Shown: positions 23,679-34,720 of the stretch, in pieces
Layout of the letters: the number at the start of each line of letters is the position of its first letter
Numbering within the stretch: position 1 is the first letter of the stretch
Source: Sclerodactyla briareus
Taxonomy: Eukaryota > Echinodermata > Holothuroidea > Dendrochirotida > Sclerodactylidae
Length of the DNA stretch: 64,000 nt
Assembly: GCA_026419785.1 (NCBI GenBank)
Contig: JAODTK010000954.1
Span: forward strand, 62,001-126,000
Reading direction: 5' to 3'
Notes under the pieces: generated by a model
The model's database searches: none
What the model saw: the letters and a program-made list of their open reading frames with translations, nothing else
Told to the model about the DNA's origin: nothing
Made by a program: the position numbers and the translations under genes

Positions 23679-25289
23679 CTAGTAGCCGTTAGATGGAGCG
23701 AAATTAAACTAGGGATACCAATAAGGTCATCATTTTATTAGAAACACCATGACCACTGTGCTAGAGATGACCAAACATTTTTTTCTCCTCTGTTCGACAA
23801 GTGGAACAAGTTAATGGACCACTGTCCTGACTCGATAAGCAGTCAATCCTCCACATCCCCTCCTCTCAATCGAGTGTGTTTCCCAGCATGCACATGAACC
23901 TTTCTCTGTAATTGCAGGTATGAAGATGCAAGATGGGCAAAAATAAATATTAATTCAATGTTATACACCCACCCAGAGTTAGAGTATTAGTATTATAATG
24001 CATCTGGGAAAACCGATGCGAGAGCATGGCATCACAAGGAAGACATGGAAGACATTGAAAAACATAGGATGAGCTGATGGTGCAATCCATACCAGTCTAG
24101 GGCCAGGCCTTACATTAGGCCTACGTATGACTACACATCAACCTATACCTACTCCCTAGGCTAGCAAAATACAATTTGTTTGGGTTGATTGAATGGATTG
24201 TATTTTTTTTTTTTTTTTCCCAAGTCCTATAAGTTTGCAATCTGTGGTTATCCCATCCATGTCTCAAAATGCACAAGATCATGTAGCATTAAGGTCAAAG
24301 GTCACACAAATGAGTCACAGTAACAATGGCAATGGCAAAAACCTCCCCAACTTCTTGCCGACATCTATTATCTATTATAAGAGTATTGTCTTACCCTTAA
24401 TGAACCGGAGCACTGAAATTAGACACAGGTGGAGGGGGGGGGGGGGGTGGGGGGGGGGTTTGCTGATTGGGACTGTCATTTTCAGCCTGACATATTTTGC
24501 TCCTTCTCTTGGGTGCTTCCACAAACTAACTCTAAGGGATAAGCCCTCTCACACAGTGCACAAATATTACACTCAATTGGCCAGTTGTGAGATATCAATT
24601 ACATGAACAAACAGATTAAATGCTTGTCTGCAGCATTGGGCCGGACACCCAATTTGCCAAAGTAGTCCAGAAGGTAATGGACTGTCTGGACCGGTGTGAT
24701 ATTTTGGTTAATATTAACCACACATCAAAATTTGAAATAGGGTCATTTACATCACATGACAAATTTGAGTGACTTGCATTGCATGCATGACACAGTATAC
24801 AAGCAATGAAGGAAATAATTGTAGGCATACACACAGCACACACCCCCCGGACTACAGAATGCCAGTAGGCCTACATAGATTTATTTTGAATGGAATGAGA
24901 AATTACTCTACTTCTAATTGAGAAGCAAACAGTGCGTGCAAATAATATACAACACTCCCAATGCTCTGCCCTTCCTGCTATAGCTATAACAACATTTATT
25001 AGGGAACATTGCAAAACACAATACTATTGGGTATAACCAATCAATTGAATAAGTAACTGGGTCAATACAGTGGCAAATCTTAAGAATTCATAATGTATTG
25101 TGTCCATTTGAGAGGGTCTACCCACTGTTCCAAGAGTTCAATTTTCCAAGGGTTGGATGTCCCCTATTTGCATGTTATCCATGTCTTAGTTAATGTCACT
25201 AGGTTTGATGTTCCAGAGGTACATGTTTCCTGGGTCATGTGTTCCCAGGGTACATCGTAAAGCAGAGAGACACTGAACCATGGGAGCAA
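23679..25289 (-). other. Intron
   Basis: No exon recognised. Holds a T run at 24,203-24,218 and an interrupted G run at 24,431-24,460. The rest is unassigned AT-rich sequence. Confidence 0.45.
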
Positions 25290-25930
25290 GTGAAATAGTG
25301 TTAACACTGTTGAAAAAACCACTACTGAAAACCACAAAGAAAATCCAACAATCTGTGGGATAAGAAGCATTTTGCATATTTTCACAAAATGGCTGAAACG
25401 ACCCATAGATGTTCTTGACCCCAAATTCCTGGAAACCCTGTATGCGCCATTGATCAGTGATGATACTGATCACACCATCATGATTATCCTAAATCGAAAC
25501 TGTAAGAGAAAAAGCCTTTTGACCGTTTGACCCCCAAAATGACTCTCTGGGGTAAAAATGATCCCTAAATGACCGTTGATCAAAAATCTCTGAACACTCT
25601 ATAGGTACTCACTAGTCGATGAAACTGCCTACCAATTATCAGGAAAATCCATGTTAATCTGTAGGAGAGGAAGCAAAAGGCCAAAACTGACCTCCAGATG
25701 ACCCTAATTGACCACAACATTTTGACCACTTCAGATGTCCACTCACTAGGTCATCATTGTGGCCAAGTTGGATCAGAATAACCAGACCTGTGGAAAGGGG
25801 AGAAGATTATTCAATCTGACAGGAGGATGCACAGGACAAGACTGAATGGATAGATAGCTAGATAGATATCATGGACTGTGCACAACCACAATAGCTCACA
25901 CCAGTATAATAGTATGAGCTAAACAAGAGA
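25290..25930 (+). mobile_element. Composite hairpin-ended repeat, diverged copy
   Basis: Contains the family phrases AAGCATTTTGCATATTTTCA, CCAAATTCCTGGAAACCC, AAGCCTTTTGACCGTTTGAC and AGGTCATCATTGTGGCCAAG. These are followed by a short GATA tract (25,852-25,868) and the terminal hairpin region 25,891-25,922 ending GAGCTAAA. There are no coding frames of its own. Confidence 0.65.
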
Positions 25931-26480
25931 ACCATGGGCGCAGCTCAAACCGCATAAATGTACCAAATATTTCATTGCGAAAAGACCAATGTGCAGAAAT
26001 GTGATAAATGTTCAAGAACATCATGATTCAATTGCTCTTTGTAGGGAAGATGCATGTCTTTGGCAATATTTCGAACATTGAACATATGAACATTATGAAA
26101 ACAATGAAAAATTGTCATAGGTGTTCGAGGTGGAGTTGCTGCTGGCCTTTCTCTTTTAGTTCCTATTTTCGTTCTATTTTTAGTACACCAAAGTAAGAAC
26201 TCCCAATGGTGTTTAGATGATATTCAGTGAAGTTTATGTACTGTTAGAGAGTGAATGGACTTTTATTTTGAAGGATTTTTGGGGACTCAGTTCTCTAGTG
26301 GGAGACAGTTTAGTAGCCGAACAGCCTAAGCTAGTATCGTGTACGAGTGGTTATGTACTGAACTGCTTAGGCTAGCCTATACAGCCGCCTAGCCTATCAG
26401 TCCCAGCCTGGCCTATAAGCCAGCCTACGCCTATCAGCCAGCCTAGCCCGTCCCCAGTCTTACCAGCCTATTCTAAACTG
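25931..26480. other. Intron with a short AGCCTAGCCTAT-type repeat
   Basis: At 26,325-26,475 there is a degenerate repeat of CAGCCTAGCCTATCAGC-like units. A plus-strand stretch at 26,111-26,193 encodes a hydrophobic segment; see findings. Nothing else recognised. Confidence 0.4.
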
Positions 26481-29400
26481 ACATTACACAGAGGCCTTTT
26501 GTTTTATTGAGTGGATATTTTGCATATTCCAAGAGAATTTATTTGACCGCTTATTTGGACACTTTTCATGGACTTTGGATATTTTTTGGGAATCTGGGCA
26601 GCCACAAGATACAAGAAGCGAAGATGGATTCACAACGAGATTGAAGAAGGTAATGTGGCAAATGTGACCAGAAAGCAAGCAAAAAATGACGGGAGCTGGT
26701 ATGTGCATTGTGGTACTTTGGGTATCATCGGAGTGCCAGATTAAATGATGAACTGTTGATGTGATAGAAATTTGGACATGACTGACGGATCCACGCAGCT
26801 ACCGTGGCATTGCAAAACTAACTGTGCCGAAGATACGTAGCTAAATGGTGGATGAATTGTCACGCATCAAGCTGAAGCAGGACAAAATGGAGAAGAAGAT
26901 GGACGTCTTAGAAGTCCGTGCACTCAACGAGAGTCAATGGAGCAAGTGGATGAATAACTGAAGGAGCAGCGGTCACATGTGCATGAAATGCATCAGGAAA
27001 TGAGACAATGCACTGAAGGCAACATCAGCAAGCCAGACACATAGAGGGATGGCAAGGATGGCAAAGCTGTATTCGAGGAGATAACGAGGCTTGCAGCGAG
27101 AAAGGAAAGACAGGGTGGTCATCATAATTTATTAGTGAGTAAGAATACGGAGGAAGAAGTCCATGGCAAAGTGGACAGTTGTGCCAGAAATTCATGATAC
27201 CAAACCATCGGAGTTAGTGCAGAACCAATCAACTGAAAGATCCACGATTGTTGAGCGTCGAATGAACATATTGAGAGCCGCAACGAACTTCCTCAAACGA
27301 GCAAAGAACTCAAAGCCGACGGTGGCAATACACCAAATGTTAATTTATCATAGCTGACCTCACATACAAGCAACATAAGAAGGAAGCGACTAAGGCAATA
27401 ACTGAAAAAAGAGTGGACACGGAGAAGAAATCTTAAAATCGTTTAAAGGGCAGCATAGTTCAGACGACGGACGAGCTCAACAGAAGCATCACCTGTCGAG
27501 AGCAGGGCGTCGCTCTTTTCTCGAGTAAAGATTGGAATTGTACCAGACATGTAAATAGTCGAAAGAGGGTTTCACTTGAACTGTTTTTTATATAAATGCA
27601 AGAATTCGTAGAATGAACTTTCCGCGTTACAGTTATGCTGTTGCAAGCAGACTTGATATTATATTTGTGGTCATATACATGGTTAACACAGAAACAATTT
27701 ACAGAAGATAAAGTATCGACATGGCTATCATTGTTTCAGACAAGACAGAGAGGAAGAGTTTGTGAGGTGTACTATTTATTTTAAAATGTGTAATACTTGG
27801 AGAGACTAGACAATTGGGATTATTTCAACGAAGCCCTGTGGGTGCAACTAACGGTGGCAAGAAGTCGGCAATATAGGAGCAGTTTAACCTACCCGCATTC
27901 CCAATCTGACATGTGACGAAAACGAAATCTCTGAGAAGCACCGAATGTTGAATGGGACGTTTATGATTGTGGTAGATTTCAATTACCCGGATAAAATGGA
28001 CAATGTGCGCAAGAGACGGCACTCCCGACATTCCTGGATTTAGTACAGGGGTAAATACTGGTTCCAGCATGTTAAAAATTGCACAAGGAACAATCGAAGA
28101 ACAACTGAGAAAAATGATAGAATATAGTGAAGTAGGAAGAGGTTTTTCGAAGAGAGCGAACCACATATAATAGTTTGAATTTCATTACATGGATCGCAGA
28201 CATGTCAAAATGACCTGATTCTTTGACTTCAACAAGTCAGACTTTTTGATTCCATGAAGGAGGAGTTGCATTAATAACTGGACAGATACTTAAGATACAA
28301 ATTCCAATGACATGTGGGAGTGCGTCAAAGTAGAATTGAACAAAAGTGTACAAAAACATGTACCAACCAGAACATTTTGCAAAGAAGAGAGGTGCCCAGT
28401 GGATAAACAAGAAGCTGAAGAAACTGATCAGAAGAAAACGGAAAGCACTGGAAGAATACACGGATTGAGGACGCTGATGTCATGGGAACATTTACAAACA
28501 GTTCCGCAAGACAGACTAAAGTTCGGGCGAGACGAGCAAACTAATTTGAGAGAAGCTGCAGAACAAAATAAAGGAGGATCCAAAGACATTTTACTCATAC
28601 ATGCGGTCTAAACAGAAGATTAAAGATGCTGTAGGACCCCTGAAGGATGAGAACGGCATGGAAGTTACTCACGCCAAAGATGTAGTGGAGTGTCCCTGAA
28701 CAGACTTTGTTCCAGGTGTTCACCAGGGAGAAGGGAGGGTTACCAACAAGGATCCACGAAGTATTGGGAGACTGCAAGATGGAAGAAATATGTATAACTG
28801 AAGAATAAGTGTGAAAAGCTGAAAGCATTAGGACAGCAAAATCGTCTGACCAGACAAATATATCCCCTAGTTACTGACCACAAACAAAGAACTGGCAAAG
28901 AACTGTAAAGCATTGACAGTGTGTTTCAACAGTCTTAGCCCGCGGCATCGTCCCGCAGCGATGGAAAATTGCCCATATCACGCCACTTTATAAAAAAAGG
29001 ACAAATCGGACCCGTTAAAACTACAGACCGGTCAATATAGCCTCGGTTGCAGGAAAATTAAAGGAGATGATTTTGAAGGACGAAATGACCAGTTTTTTTG
29101 GAGAGCTACAATCTTATACAGAGAACACAGCATGATTTTTCGAACAAGGGAGATCATGTACAACGAACTGTTGGAATACTGGATGTTGTTACGAAACAGA
29201 TTGACAATGTATACCGTTTGATGCAAGCTACTTGGACCTTAGTAAAGCATTCGACACTGTTTCCGCACAAGAGACTTCTCCTGAAACTAATATCGTAGAA
29301 TGCTGGAAAATATATTACTTGATCGAAGACTGCGTCCGCGGGAGACTCAACAGGTAGTCATGGATGGAATGGGTCAAGTCCTTACAGATTGCCAGCTCAT

Positions 29401-30200
29401 TATGTACAAGACTCTGTCCTGGGCCCATTATGTTCTACCATATATATGGATGATCTGGAAACTTCTCTCATCGTTTGTGAGTAGTTTGGCGGATGAACAC
29501 TAAACTTGTTCATGCATTAGAAGTGACAGCCAGATGTTGCTACACTACATGATGCCTAAATAAGTTGATTCTCTGGACACAGAAATGGCAATGAATTTTA
29601 ATATTGATAAGTGTTGTGTACTGCATTGGTTGACAATACCCCAGAAAAACAAGGAGTGAACACAATGAATGGAACACAACAAAACGAAAAAAGAGATGAA
29701 AAGGACCTGGTGTGTACATCAGTAACATCCATGAAGCCGACAAACAGTGTGGGCAGAGTTTGGTGAAGAAGGCAAATAGAACGATGGGGTCTTATCCGCA
29801 GGAACTTGGGACCAAACTCATCATCCAGTTATATAAGACGTTGTAAGACCGATCGTCGATTATTTGTGTCCCAAGTGTGGAAGCCGTACATGACAAAGAC
29901 ATTGAGCTTTATCGAAGGAGTGCAAGACGCATGACTAAAGATGATACCAGCCTCATACGCCTTAGCTATGATCAGAGACTAAAGAAATTGCATTTAACTA
30001 CATCGCAGGAGACATGCCAGACCAGCTCTCATACTGCTACAATATGTTCAGCAAAAATTGATAGAACCCGTGGGCGTAATATTTTTGCATGTGGAAACAG
30101 GAAGCGTACGAGAGGCAATTCTAAGAAAATAAAGCCACGATATACAGACTAAAGTCAGAAAAAATCATTTTCAGAGAACCTGTAAAAACTGGAATGAACT
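26480..30200 (+). mobile_element. CR1-like LINE, near full length but inactivated
   Basis: Plus-strand remnant, antisense to the EGF gene and inside its intron between the 31.2- and 23.6-kb exons. Near 26,840-26,930 a lysine/glutamate-rich coiled-coil-like stretch (LSRIKLKQDKMEKKMDVLE) may be ORF1. Near 27,965 VVDFNYPDK matches the conserved DFNYPD block of the APE-type endonuclease. Near 28,945 comes GIVPQRWKIAHITPLYKK. Near 29,025 is NYRPVNIASV in shifted frames. At about 29,225-29,290 lie the LDLSKAFDTV block and HKRLLLKL. Near 29,420 is SVLGPIMF with YMDDLE, near 29,480 a FADE-type catalytic block then KLVHALE, and near 29,760 VKKANRTMG. At 29,840-30,060 is the C-terminus (RPIVDY, LSYDQRLKKLHLTT). 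Many frame breaks, no intact ORF. Confidence 0.85.
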
Positions 30201-31192
30201 GTCGGAAGGAGCAGTCACGCCCCACACTACAACCATTCAATAAAATTTATTGACAATAAGGGAGCATCACAACGACGGAAGTCCCTCGTAATCCCTAAAA
30301 ACAAAAAAACAGCCATGTTATTGCAATGTGGCTGTTCAGGTAATTCAGGTAATTTCATTTTGCATATTCCCGCACAAAGGCTCAGAGCGCCCCTCAATGC
30401 AATTGACCTTACTGTCCAGCGGCTAAGATTTCCCAAAGTCATGAATGTGTCTATGTAAGTTTTGTTAACAAATCCATCAAATAATATCTAATGAGGGCCT
30501 ATGTGCTTCTTTACCTTCTCCATGGTCATCAATGCCCTCAGCAGACAACTATGGCTACATCCATCAAGAATGACCAAATGTGGGCCAAATGACAATTTTG
30601 GCCATAGCCAAACTTGAAAAATTTCAAATTAGAATAAATGGCTTAATCAGCATATTTCAGGCTGGAAATCTAATCAGTTCATCTACCTAATATATTATAC
30701 CTATGTGCTGAACCAAATCACCATAGTAGTGACTAATCATACAGGGGCTAGTTACCCAACTTTTAATTAGCGATTCATGCCCCCAAAATCGAATGGATAA
30801 CAGTTTACTCAACCCGATACTACATACAAAATTTAATCGAAATTGGTCTTACCGTTTTCGAGGAATCCTGCCAATGTGTGACACAACACACACATGCACA
30901 CACAAAAGCCAAAGTGATTGCAAAGCCTCTGCTCCAGACAAAAAACCTTGCCGACCTACCTACCCAGCGATGGTTTGGATATTCATCATTTAGTTGCAGT
31001 GCACAGCCAAGAATACTTCCCTGGAAGTGACTTTGGCAGTCACTCAGCTCGGATTGGCTTTGACGGTCACCCAGTCGCTGAGTAAGCACGAGTGAGCATC
31101 AATGCTGTATCACAGGGATTAAGGTTCAGGAGAGTTGATTACGCCTAACATTTTGGGCCAATCAGAGCATCCTCTCAAGTTTAATTCCTCAC
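30201..31192. other. Intron with interspersed-repeat fragments
   Basis: At 30,500-30,620 phrases such as TCATCAATGCCCTCAGC and CATCAAGAATGACCAAATG match the interior of the composite repeats. At 30,808-30,905 GATACTACATACAAAATTTA and a CACACA tract match, inverted, the stretch at 51,770-51,870. The remainder is unassigned. Confidence 0.5.
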
Positions 31193-31409
31193 CTGTATCA
31201 GTGCAGTCACATGTGTAGCTGGCAACACCGTCCTGGCAGACCCCCCCGTTCGTGCACTCGTTCAGAACGCAGTCGTCTATGTGATCTCGCAGTTGGTGCC
31301 GTTGAAGCCCTCTAGACAAGTGCACACATAGGAAAAGTCAAAGTCCGTACAGTTCCCATTCAGGCAAAGGCCACTGCTGCAGTTGGCAGTTCAGTTTCGC
31401 AAAAATCAC
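31193..31409 (-). CDS. EGF-module exon of membrane protein
   Basis: Minus-strand exon with acceptor ...TTTGATAG and donor CAG/GTGAGG, phase 1 at both ends. It starts GDFC, closing the EGF module begun in the 44-kb exon. It next encodes one complete EGF module: CETELP, a Cys in an NCSSGLC context, NGNC, YVCTC and GFNGTNCE. It then encodes most of a calcium-binding-type module (IDDCVLNECTNGGVCQDG then YTCDCTDTG), whose last cysteine is in the 23.6-kb exon. The IDDC start and the hydroxylation-type Cys-x-Asp/Asn context fit cbEGF modules, which bind calcium between tandem repeats in extracellular proteins. Two frame breaks occur, one after GAACTGCC and one after GAGATC. Adding one base at each restores every cysteine and brings the length from 217 to 219, a multiple of three. 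Confidence 0.93.
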
Positions 31410-31640
31410 CTATCAAATATAACAAATGTGTTACCATTGCTGGTGTTACCGGACAGCATAATGAGAAAATGAATTATACAGGGCGATCACACACAGGGTC
31501 TAGCCTGGTTGCGGGATCAGTGGTTTCTTCCATCAGTCACCGATGCAAACAAATTACATGTGGTGGTTTCAAGATTTAGGTAGATTAGGTGTTAGCAATG
31601 ATTTAACAGAAAAACAGCCATAATTAGTGAGCAATTACGA
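31410..31640 (-). other. Intron upstream of EGF exon
   Basis: Sequence next to the acceptor. No further exon, repeat or RNA recognised. Confidence 0.4.
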
Positions 31641-32230
31641 ATTCATCAGGATTAATTGCTGACCATGTCCAACAAAGGGTATACTTTTGTGGAAATGTGA
31701 CTAAAATTGCTGAAATTATGCAAATTAGACACAATACTCAACTTTCATTGACCTATTTTCTCTCATTTTGAATATCTCTGGAGGACCAATGGTGGCCCAC
31801 ACTTTATACATTCCATGGGAAACCAACAAACTGGAACATTTGCGAGAATGAAGCAAATTATGCACATTGCATAACCCCCAGTGACGCAAGTCAACGTTAA
31901 ATTTTTGGGGACTATTAAAGGTAGACCATACCCATCAAGCTTCATGAAAATAGACCCCAACTTTGGAAGTGCAATTTGGAATAGACGTAATATATGTGCC
32001 AAAATAGACACACTGAGTGACATCCATGCAATGACTCCAGTCTATGTAAAAATGTTGGAGAGTAAAGGTAAGCCATAGCACCAAGTTTCATTGAAATCCA
32101 GGAAACTTTTAAATTATGCATAAATTCTGCAAATTAGACATGTTGAATGACCTCCAGTGACTGTGAATCATTGATAATCTAGAGCACACCAATGGTGCTG
32201 TAGCTCAAACTGCACAAATGACCCTAGACT
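31641..32230. repeat. Interspersed repeat with ATGCAAATTAGACA motifs
   Basis: Two related segments share TTATGCAAATTAGACA (31,714 and, as TCTGCAAATTAGACA, 32,126), GACC-based phrases and CATGAAAATAGACCCC-like wording. It runs into the 5' module of the composite repeat at 32,179-32,220, with CACCAATGGTGCTG and TAGCTCAAACTGCAC. Confidence 0.6.
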
Positions 32231-33885
32231 AATGTAAAATTATGTTGAATGCTGGAGATCACGAGGCCAATAAGGCGTCGACAACAACAGTCATGCAACA
32301 CAAAAATGACAAAACTCATCACCATCTGTCTGTCACTTTTAGGCAATGGATGTTTAACTGTTTAACAAGAATATACTTACCTTTACAATATCTAACAAGC
32401 CCTCTCTTCGTAAGAGGGGCCTACTCCCTTTTGAAGCACTGTCTAAGAGGGATGAAGTTTGCTGTATTGTTCAATTTTCTTCACTTTAGAAGGCCTTGAC
32501 AACAACAGTCATGCAACAAAGCAAAGTTTATTTAACTGTACTTGAGCAAATTTTACCCCCGGCAATATTTGAAATGAAAGTGTCAACATCGCTGGAACAA
32601 AGCACTTGTTTTTTTTTCAGTAGGAATTGAATGCGAAGTACCACCCTGAATTAGTCTTTCCCATCATGTTTCAAATTGTGGCAATTCAACTAGAGATACC
32701 TAAAAGGAAAATAAACAGGTTTGTCTTAGTTGGAAAGGTCTTGAATATGGAAACTTGAAAGTAATTAGCTGGGGCTACCTTTCAAAAATTCTGACTGGTT
32801 GTTGAAATTTCCAACAAGCCATAATTTTGACAACTAATCAGACACCCCCATACATCCCTGAAGCGACATCTAGGTTCAATCCTAGTTTGTTCCTCTAGGT
32901 TTTCAAATATACATGCTTTGCGATCACCTCGTTTTACATAGCTTCCTAGCTGTGGTCTTCATGATGTCACGATGGTTAATGCACAATAGATGTGCTAAAT
33001 TTTTACAAGCATATCAGCTCTAGTACAGTCCGAGGTACAGAATCCAGTAATATACTGAAGATAACAAAATAATGAAGTAATGGCCATATGGGCATTGTTG
33101 TACTCTTCATGACTATTGTTGAACGGCAAACCTAAGCACATAGTGAATTCAACTTGTAGATGGGGGAACTCTCCCTTTTACTTAGTTTTACAACTGGCAG
33201 AGATCACCATCAGGGCACAAACCACCCCCCCCAGAACCCACAGATTCTGAAGAATCTGTTAGTAATGTCAGCACATGCATTGTGTGCTGTTGTGGAACAT
33301 GCCAATTGAGAAAGCTATTGCAACGTCATATAGTATCTCAGTGTGAGCCTAATCTTTGGTCACATTGACAGATGGGGTAATACTTAGTCCCATTCTATCA
33401 TCTGGGACCTACGGAGGATATACAGTATAAATTGCAAGGTAGATTGTCGTGCATTGCTGTCACATTACTATGCTATCAGTCTACTGTTCCACAATTCCTG
33501 GCAAATATTGAGATGACAATGCCCCTTAATGTTTCATTTCTTCATGTGATTGTATGATACACTTCCTGCAGATAACATGCTACTTTTTCCTGAGTACCAC
33601 CATTTCCGACCGCTTTATTATTGGATTTTCATGTTGGGGCATAATTCTGTGCGATCATTTACAGGTGAACTTCACACATTACCTCTGTAGGTCTAGCACT
33701 TCAATTTACTTGTTTCTGCACATTATACTTACTAGCAGAATATACAAACAGAAGGCCAAAAGGCTCAGTGAATCATTGAATCATTTCTGACAACCTATGG
33801 CCAGTCACAGGACTTAAATGGCAAAATGTACCAGTTCAATATGGGATATGTCTGACAAATTTCCAATTTTCCAAAGGAATGACAG
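32231..33885 (-). other. Intron
   Basis: The phrase ACAACAACAGTCATGCAACA occurs twice (32,281 and 32,501), bracketing about 220 bp. Otherwise AT-rich sequence without exons, RNA genes or a regular array. Confidence 0.45.
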
Positions 33886-34400
33886 TAGCCTATCAACACT
33901 AGGGTTCCTGTACTATTGATAAGAAAGCTACCACTAAATTTTAACAATAATCGGACCAAGCATTCTGAACTTCATCAAATTCACAAGGATTTTATAACTC
34001 AAAGCTCTGTTGAACTCTCACTTACCACCCCAAATTAATGACCTAATGCAGTCATCATGGTTAACATACATACTGCCGAGGATTGAACTCCATCCAACTA
34101 AGTGTGGTCAAGTTATCATGTGTACAAGCCAAAATATGACGCTACACAGCATACCTTTGCTCTTGATAAGAAGCCTTACACCTAATTCCAACTAGATCAG
34201 AACCAAGCAGGACTTTATTTTTCAAGTGTACAAGTATTTTTTGCCTTGGCCGGCAGTGACCTCAGGTGGCCTCGGACCAATAGGGTTCATGTACTCATCA
34301 TGGGGAATACACATACCAAATATGAGCTTCATTCTCCATCTAGGTGGGATACGTCATGTGTTCAGAACTTAGCCAAAGTATTGAATTTTCCAACCAACCC
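33886..34400. repeat. Diverged ~310-bp satellite monomers
   Basis: Family phrases: AGGGTTCCTGTACT (33,901), GATAAGAAAGCTACCACT, ATCATGTGTACAAGCC (34,114), CAATAGGGTTCATGTACTCA (34,279) and CATACCAAATATGAGCTTCA (34,312). A solitary, old copy that is partly rearranged. Confidence 0.75.
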
Positions 34401-34720
34401 TGGTCTACATAACAAGAGCACCAATGGTGCTGTAGCTTCAAACTGCACAAATGAACTAGGACAAATTCAAAATTATGTGTCAATGTTTGAGATCTGAAGT
34501 CAAGACGGCAGTTTCCAACAAACAATTGCGGTAACTGTGCCCCCCGGTAGCAACCTTTACCTTTGACTTCATACGGCCACAGCTGTCTTAGATGTCAATA
34601 AACATTGCTGCTCATTTTCGGTCGGCGGTCAACATCCTCAAAGGATAACCAATCGAGAGAGAACGAGACGTGGTGATCTGCCTCCGCCATTGTCTCGCGG
34701 GCCTGTGCAATCAGTGGTTT
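34401..34720 (+). mobile_element. Composite repeat, 5' portion
   Basis: Starts with GAGCACCAATGGTGCTG and TAGCTTCAAACTGCAC at 34,414-34,450. It continues with TTCCAACAAACAATTGC, a TTTGACTTCATACGGCC phrase and CCTCAAAGGATAACCAAT, the order seen at 47.6 kb. The 3' part is absent. Confidence 0.6.
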
